Origin: Rhizobiaceae bacterium
GTDB lineage: Bacteria; Pseudomonadota; Alphaproteobacteria; Rhizobiales; Rhizobiaceae
Length of the DNA: 51,863 bases
Reading direction: 5' to 3'
NCBI GenBank assembly: GCA_029212415.1
Contig: JARGOF010000036.1
Coordinates: forward strand, 1 to 51,863
The notes below the pieces were generated by a model. It worked only from the letters and a program-made list of their open reading frames with translations, did no database searches and was not told the origin of the DNA. Made by a program: the position numbers and the translations under genes. Positions 16,202-24,671 of the stretch are shown here, in pieces. Within the stretch, counting starts at the first letter, position 1; each line of letters opens with the position of its first letter.

Positions 16202-16822
16202 TCATTCAGTCTTCTGGGCAAGCAGGATAGTTTGAAAATCGCACTGCGGGTCCTCGATGACAAAGTCTTTGATGGCAAGCTGATTTACCAGAAGAATTGA
16301 GGCATATTCGTCGGGTGACAGGCTGGCATGATAGATGCGATCATCACCCACCTGACCAACGGCCTCACCGTTTTCCGGGCCGACCGTCAACATCAACCGA
16401 CCGTTGGTTTCAAGGTGTCTGGCCAGCCTTGGAAGCACGTCGCGCTGCTCCGGACGCGTGAGATGAAAAAAGCTGTTCCAGCCGATGATCCCGTCGAATG
16501 TTTCATTCAGATCGAGGCCGCGCATATCACCTTCGCGCCAGTCACCATCGGGCATGACGCTTTTTGCAAGTTGAATCATGGCGGCTGATGCGTCCAATCC
16601 CGTGACCGCAAACCCCTTCCCCATGAAATAGGCCGCAATGGGCATGCCAGCGCCGCACCCCAGATCAAGGATTTTTCCTCCCGGCGGCAAACCGTCGAGG
16701 AAGCGATCCAGCCAAAGCCTCTCATGAAGGCCTTTTGGACGTTCGGCATCGAACCGCTGCGCGTTGCGCTCATAGACCGCCTGCGTCCGACTTGCGAGAC
16801 GGCTAAGGTCATCATCTGTCAT
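16202..16822 (-). CDS. Class I SAM-dependent methyltransferase
   Basis: A 206-residue cytoplasmic methyltransferase. Motif I is ILDLGCGAGMPIAAYF at about 50-66, followed by GLDASAAMIQLA (motif II acidic position) and DGIIGWNSFFHL (motif IV). The N-terminal SRTQAVYERNAQRFDAER helix is typical of small-molecule methyltransferases of the UbiE/Tam type. The acceptor cannot be named. The stop of the HEAT-like gene lies 10 bases upstream on the same strand, so the two may be cotranscribed. It converges with the membrane-protein gene. Confidence 0.85.
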   Translation of the reverse strand: MTDDDLSRLASRTQAVYERNAQRFDAERPKGLHERLWLDRFLDGLPPGGKILDLGCGAGMPIAAYFMGKGFAVTGLDASAAMIQLAKSVMPDGDWREGDMRGLDLNETFDGIIGWNSFFHLTRPEQRDVLPRLARHLETNGRLMLTVGPENGEAVGQVGDDRIYHASLSPDEYASILLVNQLAIKDFVIEDPQCDFQTILLAQKTE

Positions 16823-16832
16823 GGCGCATCGC

Positions 16833-17363
16833 CTACTTCACGAGATTTGTACCGAACATCTTGCGCAGAGCCCTTGCCCTTGCCCGCACGGAGGCCGCCG
16901 GATCGGTTTCCATTGCATCAAGATGTTGTAAAATTTCCGGCTCTTGTCCGGCGTTTGGCAGATGGCACAGACCATCCAGGGCCCAGGCGCGCAGGAAAGG
17001 CCGCTGGTGATTCAACAGGGGGCCGAGCCAAAGGCGTAACGCAAAAGCCTGCCCTGGTGACAGGTGAAAATGCCGAATGCACTGGCACAGATGCAGCCGG
17101 GCCGGCCAGGACTGAACGTCATCAAGAGATGCAATCAGACGGTCAATCAACGGGGCGGACAATTGCACGCCCGCCTCGAGTTCGGCCTTGAGTATCCACG
17201 TTGCGCCATCGGCAATAACCGGCCGTTGATCGCAACACAATCGGATCAGATCATCCTGGAATCCCGCCGCCGTCCGACAGGCGATCCTGGCTTCAGACAG
17301 GATTGACACGGCAACACCATCATAATCCTGCAGCCGGCGCTCAAGTGTCGTTTTGCCTGCCAT
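16833..17363 (-). CDS. Hypothetical HEAT-repeat-like protein
   Basis: About 176 residues with no firm family match. The protein is helical and leucine-rich, and segments such as FLRAWALDGLCHL and DPAASVRARARALRKMF near the C-terminus look like HEAT or PBS-lyase repeats, which usually mediate protein contacts. No signal peptide or membrane segment is seen. I chose the ATG at 17363 because GGAG lies upstream of it; the frame also opens at 17402 without a ribosome-binding site. It runs into the methyltransferase gene. Confidence 0.6.
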   Translation of the reverse strand: MAGKTTLERRLQDYDGVAVSILSEARIACRTAAGFQDDLIRLCCDQRPVIADGATWILKAELEAGVQLSAPLIDRLIASLDDVQSWPARLHLCQCIRHFHLSPGQAFALRLWLGPLLNHQRPFLRAWALDGLCHLPNAGQEPEILQHLDAMETDPAASVRARARALRKMFGTNLVK

Positions 17364-17543
17364 ATTGCAACCGCTCCGCTGCGCATGCGTGATCAATGTC
17401 ATGCATCAGGCTATCGTGAAGCGCCGGATTTTTCCAGCAACGGAAAATATGCGCTGGCGACTGGCCGGATCTGATTGGTCAAAAACCTGAAGATATAGAA
17501 CTGTCCCTATGGGCCGATCGTGTACCGGCCCATATTTTGCCTG

Positions 17544-17678
17544 CTATTTGGTCTTTTTTACCACGCCGACATTGAGCGGCTTTCCGGCCTTTGAGTCTGC
17601 TGTTCCGGAGATTTTGGCCTTGACCTGCTTTGGCTTCCTGGCCTCTTTGTTGCCCCGGTTATTGTCGCCTTTTGACAT
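17544..17678 (-). CDS. Small basic protein, rhizobial conserved type
   Basis: A 44-residue ORF, ATG to TAG, with a strong GGAAGGAAG ribosome-binding site. The product starts MSKGDNNRGNKEARKPK and continues with a lysine-rich, low-complexity tail ending KKTK. I recall short proteins with this opening from many rhizobia and relatives, with no known function. The composition (K, G, N, A) suggests an unstructured nucleic-acid-associated or stress-related peptide, but that is speculation. A small hairpin, CCCTT-AAA-AAGGG at 17706-17718, lies in its leader. Confidence 0.75.
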   Translation of the reverse strand: MSKGDNNRGNKEARKPKQVKAKISGTADSKAGKPLNVGVVKKTK

Positions 17679-18074
17679 TGAACTTCCTTCCTGAAAACGC
17701 AAGGCCCCTTAAAAAGGGCTTCACGCCGTCCCGATGCGGGTTGCCACCTGACACACGGGATCGCATGCATGGTGGTTCAAAATCGGACGCTGGTCGCCCA
17801 ACGTCTGATATGAACCGGGACATGCAGAACATATCATCATTTGAAGGCCGCGATACCAGGTTCCTGTCTTTGTTTTTTAAAGGAACACCTTCAGCGATCC
17901 ACAGAGCCCGCCAGATGGTCTGGCCTGGAAAGATTGCCAGCGTGTCGCAGCGATGACCTGAACGCACGCCGACGATATTGCCTGAAACACCCCGGAGGGA
18001 TAAGATGTTGCCGGAAACCGGGTCTCAGGTGGGAATGCCGGTTGAAACGAATATCCTCATGGGAGTGCGTTGCA
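17679..18074. other. 396-base gap without a supported gene
   Basis: This holds the leader and promoter of the small basic protein gene on the minus strand (with a short hairpin at 17701-17721) and the upstream region of the MAPEG gene on the plus strand. The longer open frames crossing it overlap the small gene out of frame and lack ribosome-binding sites or familiar features. I see nothing else definite. Confidence 0.6.
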
Positions 18075-18539
18075 ATGACCCTTCTGAGCATGGAAAACCC
18101 GGTTTTCGTCACCTACGTCATCGCTGCGGCGATCATGATTCTGAAGCTGATGGGGCAGGGATGGATAACGGTCTCCAGAATGATCGGAAGCGATGCCGGG
18201 TTGTTGAACCCCGAGGATCTCCAGCCCGGACCGACAAACCGCAATCCGCGCCCCGAGCAGCTTGAGCCCAATGAGCATGTCGAACGGTCGCGGCGCATGC
18301 AGCGCAACGATCTGGAAAACATCCCGGCTTTCCTCGCGGCCGGCCTGATCTTTGTGGCGGCCGGACCATCCCTGCTGCTGGCGAATATCCTGATGTATGC
18401 CTTTGTCGCTGCCCGCCTTGCACACACGATCGCCTATGCGACCCGGCAACGCCATGAAGTGCGTGCGACTTTCTTCTCGATCGGCTCGATCATTGTCATC
18501 ATCATGGCGGCCTACGCTCTGGTCGCCGCTCTTTTGTAA
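18075..18539 (+). CDS. MAPEG-family membrane protein
   Basis: A 154-residue integral membrane protein with four hydrophobic segments. The family hallmark between helices 1 and 2 is visible as HVERSRRMQRNDLENIPAFL, where the Arg, Asn and Glu residues line the glutathione pocket. Helix 3 to 4 reads LAHTIAYATRQRHEVRATFF, again typical. MAPEG proteins are glutathione transferases or peroxidases for lipophilic compounds; the actual substrate in bacteria is usually unknown. The chosen ATG is preceded by GGGAG; longer frames upstream are not convincing. It stands alone. Confidence 0.87.
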   Translation: MTLLSMENPVFVTYVIAAAIMILKLMGQGWITVSRMIGSDAGLLNPEDLQPGPTNRNPRPEQLEPNEHVERSRRMQRNDLENIPAFLAAGLIFVAAGPSLLLANILMYAFVAARLAHTIAYATRQRHEVRATFFSIGSIIVIIMAAYALVAALL

Positions 18540-18557
18540 CCAGCGCACTGCTTTCAG

Positions 18558-18761
18558 CTATGCGGGCCAGACCTGCCTGATTCCCTGCCTGATGATCAAT
18601 CTCTTGCCCGTATAGTCCGACTGGATTGCAAAAATGAATCGTCGCGCCAGCGTTATTGTTCCGATAATTGCCAGAGTTTTTTCCAGACGCCTGTCGTCGG
18701 CGCTCCAGACTTCAACCTTGTAGCTCAGTTCGCTCAGGGGATTATTGTGATTGGAATCCAT
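18558..18761 (-). CDS. Small conserved hypothetical protein
   Basis: A 67-residue cytoplasmic protein. The segment SYKVEVWSADDRRLEKTLA, followed by a second half with LARRFIFAIQSDYTGKRLIIRQG, resembles small rhizobial proteins I recall with a YKVEVWD...G..I.LR.G pattern and no assigned role. I chose MDSNHNN at 18761 because GAGGGC precedes it. It converges with the MAPEG gene and is divergent from the SRAP gene with only about 80 bases between starts. Confidence 0.6.
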   Translation of the reverse strand: MDSNHNNPLSELSYKVEVWSADDRRLEKTLAIIGTITLARRFIFAIQSDYTGKRLIIRQGIRQVWPA

Positions 18762-18841
18762 AAACGGCCCTCGTTTTGATGTTGATTCGCCGCAAGGCCC
18801 GATCAATAGTGCAAGAACTGTCTGACGCAAGGGATCACAGG

Positions 18842-19519
18842 ATGTGCGGCCGATTTATTACCACCGGGACGTGGGCACAGTATCGCCGGTACCTGAGTAT
18901 ATTACCGCCGGAGGTCGATGGCCGCAACGGACCGCAGCCCAACTACAACACGGCGCCCACCAGCGAACTTGAGATCATCACCCGCCATGAAGGCGAAATC
19001 ACCATAGAGCCGGTGCGATGGGGTTTGATCCCCCATTGGGCCAAGGACAGCAAAGTGCGCGCCATGATCAATGCCAGGGGCGAAACGGTCGCAGACAAGC
19101 CGTTCTTTCGCACTGCCTTTGAGCATGGCCGCTGCCTGATACCGGCAACCGGCTATTACGAATGGCGCACGGAAAACAAGGTCAAGCAACCCTATCTGAT
19201 CCACCTGCCCGGCGATGCGCCCGTTTTCGAGCCCTTTGCCTTTGCCGGCATCATGTCCACCAACAAGGTCCTTGACACCCGGACATTCGCAATCATCACA
19301 CTGGCAGCGGATGAAAGCGTTGCGGATATCCACAATCGCATGCCGGTGATTTTCAAAGGGGATGTTCTGGACGCCTGGCTCGATGCGGAAACCGGCAAGG
19401 CGGAAGCGCTTGACCTGCTGCAGCAAAACCGCGGCGGAGAACTGGTCTATTACCCGGTGTCAAAGGACGTCGGGAACGTGGCCAACAAGGGACCGGAACT
19501 GATTGAAAAGGCGCAATGA
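18842..19519 (+). CDS. SRAP-domain protein (HMCES/YedK family)
   Basis: A 225-residue protein that forms covalent thiazolidine links with abasic sites in single-stranded DNA. The start is fixed by the catalytic cysteine: the protein must begin MCGRF so that C2 is exposed after Met removal, hence the ATG at 18842. Other active-site residues are visible as N36 (NYNTAPT), E107 (ATGYYEW) and H164 (HNRMP). RWGLIPHWAK and NARGETV complete the family signature. The length is usual. It is a single gene; no SOS box is evident upstream. Confidence 0.93.
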   Translation: MCGRFITTGTWAQYRRYLSILPPEVDGRNGPQPNYNTAPTSELEIITRHEGEITIEPVRWGLIPHWAKDSKVRAMINARGETVADKPFFRTAFEHGRCLIPATGYYEWRTENKVKQPYLIHLPGDAPVFEPFAFAGIMSTNKVLDTRTFAIITLAADESVADIHNRMPVIFKGDVLDAWLDAETGKAEALDLLQQNRGGELVYYPVSKDVGNVANKGPELIEKAQ

Positions 19520-19667
19520 GCGCATGGTGCGCGTGGTCGACGGCAATCTCAAGGGTTGATGATCGCGGGCCTCTTTGACCCTTACGAAATTGCCAACTGC
19601 CTGGCTTGAAACCTGTTTTTCCTGACTTTCTTGAAAGTCCATATAGCAGGCTCTTCGAGGCACCCCG

Positions 19668-20333
19668 TCAATCCCTCGACAGCAAATGGGCCTGCATGAT
19701 GCCCGCGAAGCGCTGCATCATGCGCTGCAGATAATCCGGATCGGAAACGAAGCGTTCGTGGATCAGCAAGCCACGGATGAAGGTCCGGTTGATACTCCAC
19801 AGCAGCGCAGCGTCGTCGTCGTCGGTTTCGGAACCCTGATAGTGCTCACGGATGGCGGCAGAATTTTGCGCATCCCAATTGTGCAGGCCCTCGGCGAGGA
19901 CATCGTAGAGATCCCGGTCGGTGCGGCAGGCAACGAGGATTTCGACGAAGGCCCTTCCCTCGGGCGTATTGGCGATGTCCGTCCAGGATTTCATCAGCAG
20001 GTCGGAAACAGAATTCGCCGGGGCCGAGTGGCCGGCCGTCTGCCGCTCGGCTTTCAGCGAGCGCAGCGGCTGCGCCGCCGCATGCAGCAAACGCATGGCG
20101 GTTTCGGCGACAAGCGCCTGTTTGGTTGGAAAGTGGTGGGTGAGTGCGCCGCGCGACACTCCGGCGCGTTGCTGGATGCGGTTGATCGAGGTGGCCGCAT
20201 AACCCAGCTCGTCAATACAGGAAACCGCTGCGGCGCAGATCCGGCGTTTCATCGCCCGGGCCTTGATGTCTTTTTTGGACGGCGGCGGCGGATTTTCCAT
20301 CTGTTCGTTTCCGGCCATTGCTGCAGCGTCCAT
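19668..20333 (-). CDS. TetR-family regulator of the AtuA operon
   Basis: About 221 residues. The helix-turn-helix reads TSINRIQQRAGVSRGALTHHF at about residues 42-62, preceded by a proline-rich start (MENPPPPSKKD). The C-terminal helical domain would bind an effector, possibly an acyl-CoA by analogy with regulators of such operons. I placed the start at 20333 where GGGG lies upstream; the open frame extends to 20441. It is divergent from the AtuA operon with a dyad at 20395-20414 between them, which makes it the likely repressor of that operon. Confidence 0.85.
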   Translation of the reverse strand: MDAAAMAGNEQMENPPPPSKKDIKARAMKRRICAAAVSCIDELGYAATSINRIQQRAGVSRGALTHHFPTKQALVAETAMRLLHAAAQPLRSLKAERQTAGHSAPANSVSDLLMKSWTDIANTPEGRAFVEILVACRTDRDLYDVLAEGLHNWDAQNSAAIREHYQGSETDDDDAALLWSINRTFIRGLLIHERFVSDPDYLQRMMQRFAGIMQAHLLSRD

Positions 20334-20394
20334 CACAATCCCCTGTCTTGGCCTCTCTATATCGCCTTGACAGTCGATCTGACAAGACATTAGA

Positions 20395-20414
20395 AACAGA
20401 ATGTTCGGTCTGTT
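20395..20414. promoter_or_regulatory. Inverted repeat in TetR-atuA intergenic region, likely operator
   Basis: AACAGA (20395-20400) and TCTGTT (20409-20414) are a perfect 6-base inverted repeat with an 8-base centre. A TTGACA hexamer lies upstream at 20367-20372, so transcription towards the AtuA gene would start near this dyad. This supports a TetR operator and a translation start downstream of it rather than at the ATG of 20401. Confidence 0.5.
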
Positions 20415-20442
20415 ATTTACCGTTCTGGTGCGGGAGAACATA

Positions 20443-22230
20443 TTGGCTCAGGATCGGTTGATTATCGGTGGCGCAAGCGGTTTCTGGGGCGAAGCGCCGC
20501 ATGCGACCGGGCAATTGCTGACCTTTGAAGGCCTCGATTTTCTCGTCCATGATTACCTCGCCGAAATCACCATGTCGATCATGGCACGGGCCCGCATGAA
20601 GGATCCATCCCTCGGCTATGCGGTTGATTTTGTCACCGATGCCATAGCCGGCAATCTTGCCGCAATCGCCGCAAAGGGTGTGCGGGTGTTGTCCAATGCG
20701 GGCGGCGTCAATCCGGGCGCCTGTGCGGATGCGCTTTGCAAAGTGATCGAAAAGGCAGGACTGGACCTCAAGGTCGCTGTGGTCACAGGTGATGATTTGA
20801 TCGACCGGGCTGGGGATTTTGCCCCTTGCAAGGAGATGTTTGACGGCTCACCCTTTCCGCAAGCAGACAAGATTGCCTCCATCAATGCCTATCTCGGGGC
20901 CTTTCCCATGGCTGCCGCGCTCAATGCGGGCGCAGACATCGTCATCACGGGCCGCTGCGCCGACAGCGCTCTGGCACTGGCAGCCGCAATCCATCATTTC
21001 GGCTGGACCCACCGCGATTTTGACCTGCTGGCGGCGGGATCGCTCGCCGGACACCTGCTGGAGTGCGGCCCGCAATCGACCGGCGGCAATTTTACTGACT
21101 GGGAAAAGGCGGGCAATCTTGCCGAAATCGGCTATCCCGTTGCGATGATTGATCCTGATGGCAGCATTATTATCACCAAGCCGCCGGGAACATCCGGTAT
21201 TGTCTCACCTGCATCGGTGGGCGAACAATTGCTTTACGAGATTGGCGACCCGAAAGCCTACCATCTGCCCGACGTGATCGCCGATTTCTCTGATGTTTCC
21301 GTCAGTCAACTGACTGATAATTGTGTACAGATCAGTGGTGCCCGTGGTCGCCCGCCATCCGGCAAATTGAAAGTATCCGTGACCTTCATGGATGGTTATC
21401 GCGCGGGGCTTGTCTTCCAGTTCAATGGACGGGACGCGCGTGGCAAGGCGCAGGCCTTCGTAGACGCCGCACTGGAGCGGACGCGCAGGACATTGGCGAC
21501 CATAGGCGCTGCGGATTTCGACGATGTCTGCATTGAGTGTTTCGGCGGTGTTCCGGTGGGTGCACGCCACGAAGAGATTTCGGTAAAAGCAGCAGTGCGT
21601 CATTGTGATGCCCGGGCGGTCGGGCTTTTCCTGAAGGAACTGGTTGGCACGGCGCTGGCAACACCGCCGGGCCTGCATTTTTTTACCGGTGGCGGACGGG
21701 CGCGGCCTTCGCCGGTCGTACGGCTTTTTTCGATGCTTATCGATGCCCATGAGGTGCCTGTTGCGGTCAGCCTGAACGAGAGGGATATTGGTTACGACGC
21801 GGCCCCAACAGTCCTTGTTGATGTCCATGCGCCTGAACCGCCCATTCCGCCGGAGGCCATTGTTGCCGGTCAGCCGCTGGTTGTCCGCACCTTGGAGGAC
21901 CTCGCCTGGGCGCGCTCGGGCGACAAAGGCAATGATGCCAATATTGGTGTCATCGCGCGCGATCCTGCCTATCTGCCCTGGATCTGGCGTGCACTGGATG
22001 AACAGACCATTGCGGCTGCCTTTGCGCCGAACCTCAGAGGGTCTATTGAGCGGTACTATCTTCCGGGAATTCATGGCATGAATATCGTGCTGCATGCGGT
22101 GCTCGGTGGTGGCGGCGTCATGAGCCTGCTCAATGATGCACAGGGCAAGGCTTTTGCGCAAACATTGCTGTCGCTGCCGGTGGAATTGCCGGAGGCGCTG
22201 CTTTCGAACACCAACAAGGGGAACTGCTGA
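20443..22230 (+). CDS. AtuA-family protein (DUF1446 plus C-terminal AtuA-like domain)
   Basis: About 595 residues, the full two-domain form. The N-terminal DUF1446 part begins RLIIGGASGFWGE and includes GYAVDFV, LSNAGGVNPGACADAL and ITGRCADSALALA. The C-terminal part, from about residue 480 (VRTLEDLAWARSGDKGNDANIGVI), is the ferredoxin-like AtuA domain. AtuA is needed for acyclic terpene use in Pseudomonas, though its reaction is unknown. I chose the TTG at 20443 because GGGAG precedes it and the ATG at 20401 sits inside the presumed operator. Its TGA overlaps the next ATG (TGATG), so the operon is tightly coupled. Confidence 0.87.
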   Translation: MAQDRLIIGGASGFWGEAPHATGQLLTFEGLDFLVHDYLAEITMSIMARARMKDPSLGYAVDFVTDAIAGNLAAIAAKGVRVLSNAGGVNPGACADALCKVIEKAGLDLKVAVVTGDDLIDRAGDFAPCKEMFDGSPFPQADKIASINAYLGAFPMAAALNAGADIVITGRCADSALALAAAIHHFGWTHRDFDLLAAGSLAGHLLECGPQSTGGNFTDWEKAGNLAEIGYPVAMIDPDGSIIITKPPGTSGIVSPASVGEQLLYEIGDPKAYHLPDVIADFSDVSVSQLTDNCVQISGARGRPPSGKLKVSVTFMDGYRAGLVFQFNGRDARGKAQAFVDAALERTRRTLATIGAADFDDVCIECFGGVPVGARHEEISVKAAVRHCDARAVGLFLKELVGTALATPPGLHFFTGGGRARPSPVVRLFSMLIDAHEVPVAVSLNERDIGYDAAPTVLVDVHAPEPPIPPEAIVAGQPLVVRTLEDLAWARSGDKGNDANIGVIARDPAYLPWIWRALDEQTIAAAFAPNLRGSIERYYLPGIHGMNIVLHAVLGGGGVMSLLNDAQGKAFAQTLLSLPVELPEALLSNTNKGNC

Positions 22231-23849
22231 TGGGCTTTGTCAGCCAGATACAGACCGGATCTGACGGCTTTGAACAGAACCGTGCAGACATGCTTGCCCT
22301 GATTGCCCGCCTGCGGGAACTGGAAGCGCGCGCTGTTTCCCATTCCGAGCAGCGGCGTGCACGTTTCGAGGAACGCGGACAGATCACGCCGCGCGAACGG
22401 CTGGCGCGGCTGCTGGATCCGGGCATGCCTTTCGTGCAACTGCATACGCTTGCCGGCTATCTCGTTGATAGCAAGGATCCTGAAAAGACCATTCCCGGTT
22501 CATCGCTGATCGTCGGGATCGGCTTCGTCGCCGGTGCGCGCTGCATGATCTGGGTGGATGACAGCGGCATCAAGGCCGGGGCCATGGGCAAGATGAGCCT
22601 TGCGGCTGTGATGAACATTCAGGACATGGCGCAGCGCCATAAATTGCCGCTCATTCATCTGGTCGAGAGCGCCGGGGCCAATCTGGTGGAATATCAGGTC
22701 GAGGGCTGGGCCCGGGCCGGGGCAATCTTTCGCAACCTGGCAACACTCAGCGCTTCCGGCATCCCCACCATCTCCGTATTGCATGGCCCGTCAACGGCCG
22801 GCGGGGCCTATATGCCGGGCCTCTCTGACTATGTGATCGGGGTCAAGAAAAACGGCATGGCGGCGCTGGCCGGCGCCGCACTTGTGGCCGCTGCCACCGG
22901 CGAACAGGCCGATGACCGCGCATTGGGCGGCTCGGAAATGCATGCGTCCAAATCCGGACTGGTCGAATATCTGGCAGAGGACGACGCCCATGGCGTGGCG
23001 CTGGCCCGCGATGTGGTGGGCCGCATTGACTGGAACAGCAGGCTCAAGCCGCTATCCAAACGTGTTTTCGACGAGCCACAGCACGACCCGGACGAATTGG
23101 CCGGCGTGGTGCCCATCGACTACCGCATTCCCTATGATGTGCGCGAGGTGGTGGCACGGATTGTCGACGGATCGGACTTTACCGAGTTCAAGCCGCGTTA
23201 TGGAACGGCGACAATCTGCATTCAGTCGGCAATCAACGGCATCCATTGCGGCCTGATCGGCAACAATGGCCCGATCGACCCGGCAGGCGCGACAAAGGCT
23301 GCGCAGTTTTTGCAACTGTGTGACCAGTCGGATCTGCCGGTCATCTTCCTTAACAATACGACCGGCTACATGGTGGGCACCGAATATGAGCAGGCCGGCA
23401 TGATCAAACACGGCTCGAAGATGATCCAGGCGGTGGCCAATTTGCGGGTGCCGCGCATCACACTTTATATCGGCGCCAGTTTCGGGGCGGGCAATTACGG
23501 TATGGCGGGCCTCGCCTTTGAACCGGATTTCATTTTTGCCTGGCCCAATGCGACCACCGGCGTGATGGGCGGCGAACAGGCCGCTGGCACCATGACGATG
23601 GTTGCAAGAGCTGGTGCAAAGCGCAAGGGCCTGCCGGTCGACGAAGACCTGCTGGCGCAGCAACACAAGATGATCGCCGCGCATTTCGATCAGCAGTCCG
23701 ATGCCTTCTACACGTCCGGGCGCTGCCTTGACCATGGTGTCATCGACCCACGCGACACGCGCCGCATTCTGGGTTTCTGCCTTGAGACATGCCTGGAATC
23801 GCGAAACAGACAATTGCAGCCCAATTCCTTTGGTGTGGCACGGATGTAG
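22230..23849 (+). CDS. Acyl-CoA carboxylase beta (carboxyltransferase) subunit
   Basis: A 539-residue carboxyltransferase of the methylcrotonyl-/geranyl-CoA carboxylase type. The N-terminal half contains RARFEERGQITPRERLARL and SAGANL, and the C-terminal half QCDQSDLPVIFLNNTTGYMVG-like and GASFGAGNYGMAG motifs that hold biotin and acyl-CoA; the GYMVGTEYEQAG stretch is characteristic of the MCC branch. It moves CO2 from carboxybiotin to an unsaturated branched acyl-CoA. Its biotin subunit is encoded two genes downstream. The order AtuA, beta subunit, hydratase, alpha subunit resembles the atu and liu clusters. The exact acyl-CoA (methylcrotonyl, geranyl or other) cannot be decided from sequence. 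Confidence 0.92.
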   Translation: MGFVSQIQTGSDGFEQNRADMLALIARLRELEARAVSHSEQRRARFEERGQITPRERLARLLDPGMPFVQLHTLAGYLVDSKDPEKTIPGSSLIVGIGFVAGARCMIWVDDSGIKAGAMGKMSLAAVMNIQDMAQRHKLPLIHLVESAGANLVEYQVEGWARAGAIFRNLATLSASGIPTISVLHGPSTAGGAYMPGLSDYVIGVKKNGMAALAGAALVAAATGEQADDRALGGSEMHASKSGLVEYLAEDDAHGVALARDVVGRIDWNSRLKPLSKRVFDEPQHDPDELAGVVPIDYRIPYDVREVVARIVDGSDFTEFKPRYGTATICIQSAINGIHCGLIGNNGPIDPAGATKAAQFLQLCDQSDLPVIFLNNTTGYMVGTEYEQAGMIKHGSKMIQAVANLRVPRITLYIGASFGAGNYGMAGLAFEPDFIFAWPNATTGVMGGEQAAGTMTMVARAGAKRKGLPVDEDLLAQQHKMIAAHFDQQSDAFYTSGRCLDHGVIDPRDTRRILGFCLETCLESRNRQLQPNSFGVARM

Positions 23850-23859
23850 GAGTGCAATG

Positions 23860-24666
23860 ATGAGCAGACTTCCCGAGACCGGCGCCCTCGACCTTGAACT
23901 GGAGGACGGCTGGCTGACCATCTGGTTCAATCAGCCGGAAATCCGCAACCCGCTGACCAACGAGCGGGTCAATGATCTTTTTGCCGTGTGCAAGGCCATC
24001 CACAATCGCCGCGATATCCGCGGTGTCACCTTTCGCGGCCAGGGCGGTATCTTCTGCGCCGGCGGTGACCTGAAAGCATTCAGGACGGCTTTTCACGGCA
24101 GCGCCACCCGCGAGGATGTGGTCAAACTCAGCCTTTCGGGCGCTGCATTGTTTGATGTGATCAATGCATTGCCGCAGGTAACCATCATGGCCATTGAAGG
24201 GGCGGCCATGGCGGGCGGTTTCGGGCTGGCCTGCGTCGGCGATCTGGTGATCGCGGATGAAGACGCACGGTTTTGCCTGAGCGAGACGATGATCGGCCTG
24301 ACACCGGCGCAGATTTCCGCCTTTGTGCTACAAAGAATGGGGCCCCGGAAGGGACGCCGAGTGATGTTGCTTGCCTCCACCATGAAAGGTGCAGAAGCGG
24401 TTGAAGCCGGGCTTGTGGATATTCTGGCGGACGGACCGCAAGCCATGGACAGCGAGATTGACCGCATCAAGGCACAGGTGATGCGCTGCGCCCCCGGCGC
24501 CGTGGCAGCCACCAAGAACCTGATTCTGGCACTGCCCAATCTGACCCGCGAAGAGCAGAAACAGATGGCAGCCGAGACCTTCGCTGAATCCATGATGTCG
24601 GATGAAGGACGCGAAGGCATTGCCAGTTTTTTTGAAAAACGCAAACCCAATTGGGCGGAGGACTGA
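23860..24666 (+). CDS. Enoyl-CoA hydratase/isomerase family protein
   Basis: A 268-residue crotonase-fold enzyme. The oxyanion-hole segments are FCAGGDLKAF and EGAAMAGGFGLACVGDLVIA, and CLSETMIGLTPAQIS holds the usual acidic position. It probably hydrates the carboxylated product of the neighbouring carboxylase, as LiuC or AtuE do. Two ATGs are adjacent; I chose the second (23860) because AGGAG then has a seven-base gap, while the first at 23857 is too close. The following carboxylase alpha gene starts five bases after the stop. Confidence 0.9.
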   Translation: MSRLPETGALDLELEDGWLTIWFNQPEIRNPLTNERVNDLFAVCKAIHNRRDIRGVTFRGQGGIFCAGGDLKAFRTAFHGSATREDVVKLSLSGAALFDVINALPQVTIMAIEGAAMAGGFGLACVGDLVIADEDARFCLSETMIGLTPAQISAFVLQRMGPRKGRRVMLLASTMKGAEAVEAGLVDILADGPQAMDSEIDRIKAQVMRCAPGAVAATKNLILALPNLTREEQKQMAAETFAESMMSDEGREGIASFFEKRKPNWAED

Positions 24667-24671
24667 GGACA

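Noticed and set aside
19624-19639. Palindrome GACTTTC-TT-GAAAGTC as a terminator
   Set aside because: The two-base centre cannot form a stable hairpin loop as drawn, and no T-run follows. It may be chance or a protein site; nothing supports a call.
21205-22161. 318-codon minus-strand frame
   Set aside because: Antisense shadow of the AtuA gene with arginine- and histidine-rich composition typical of such shadows.
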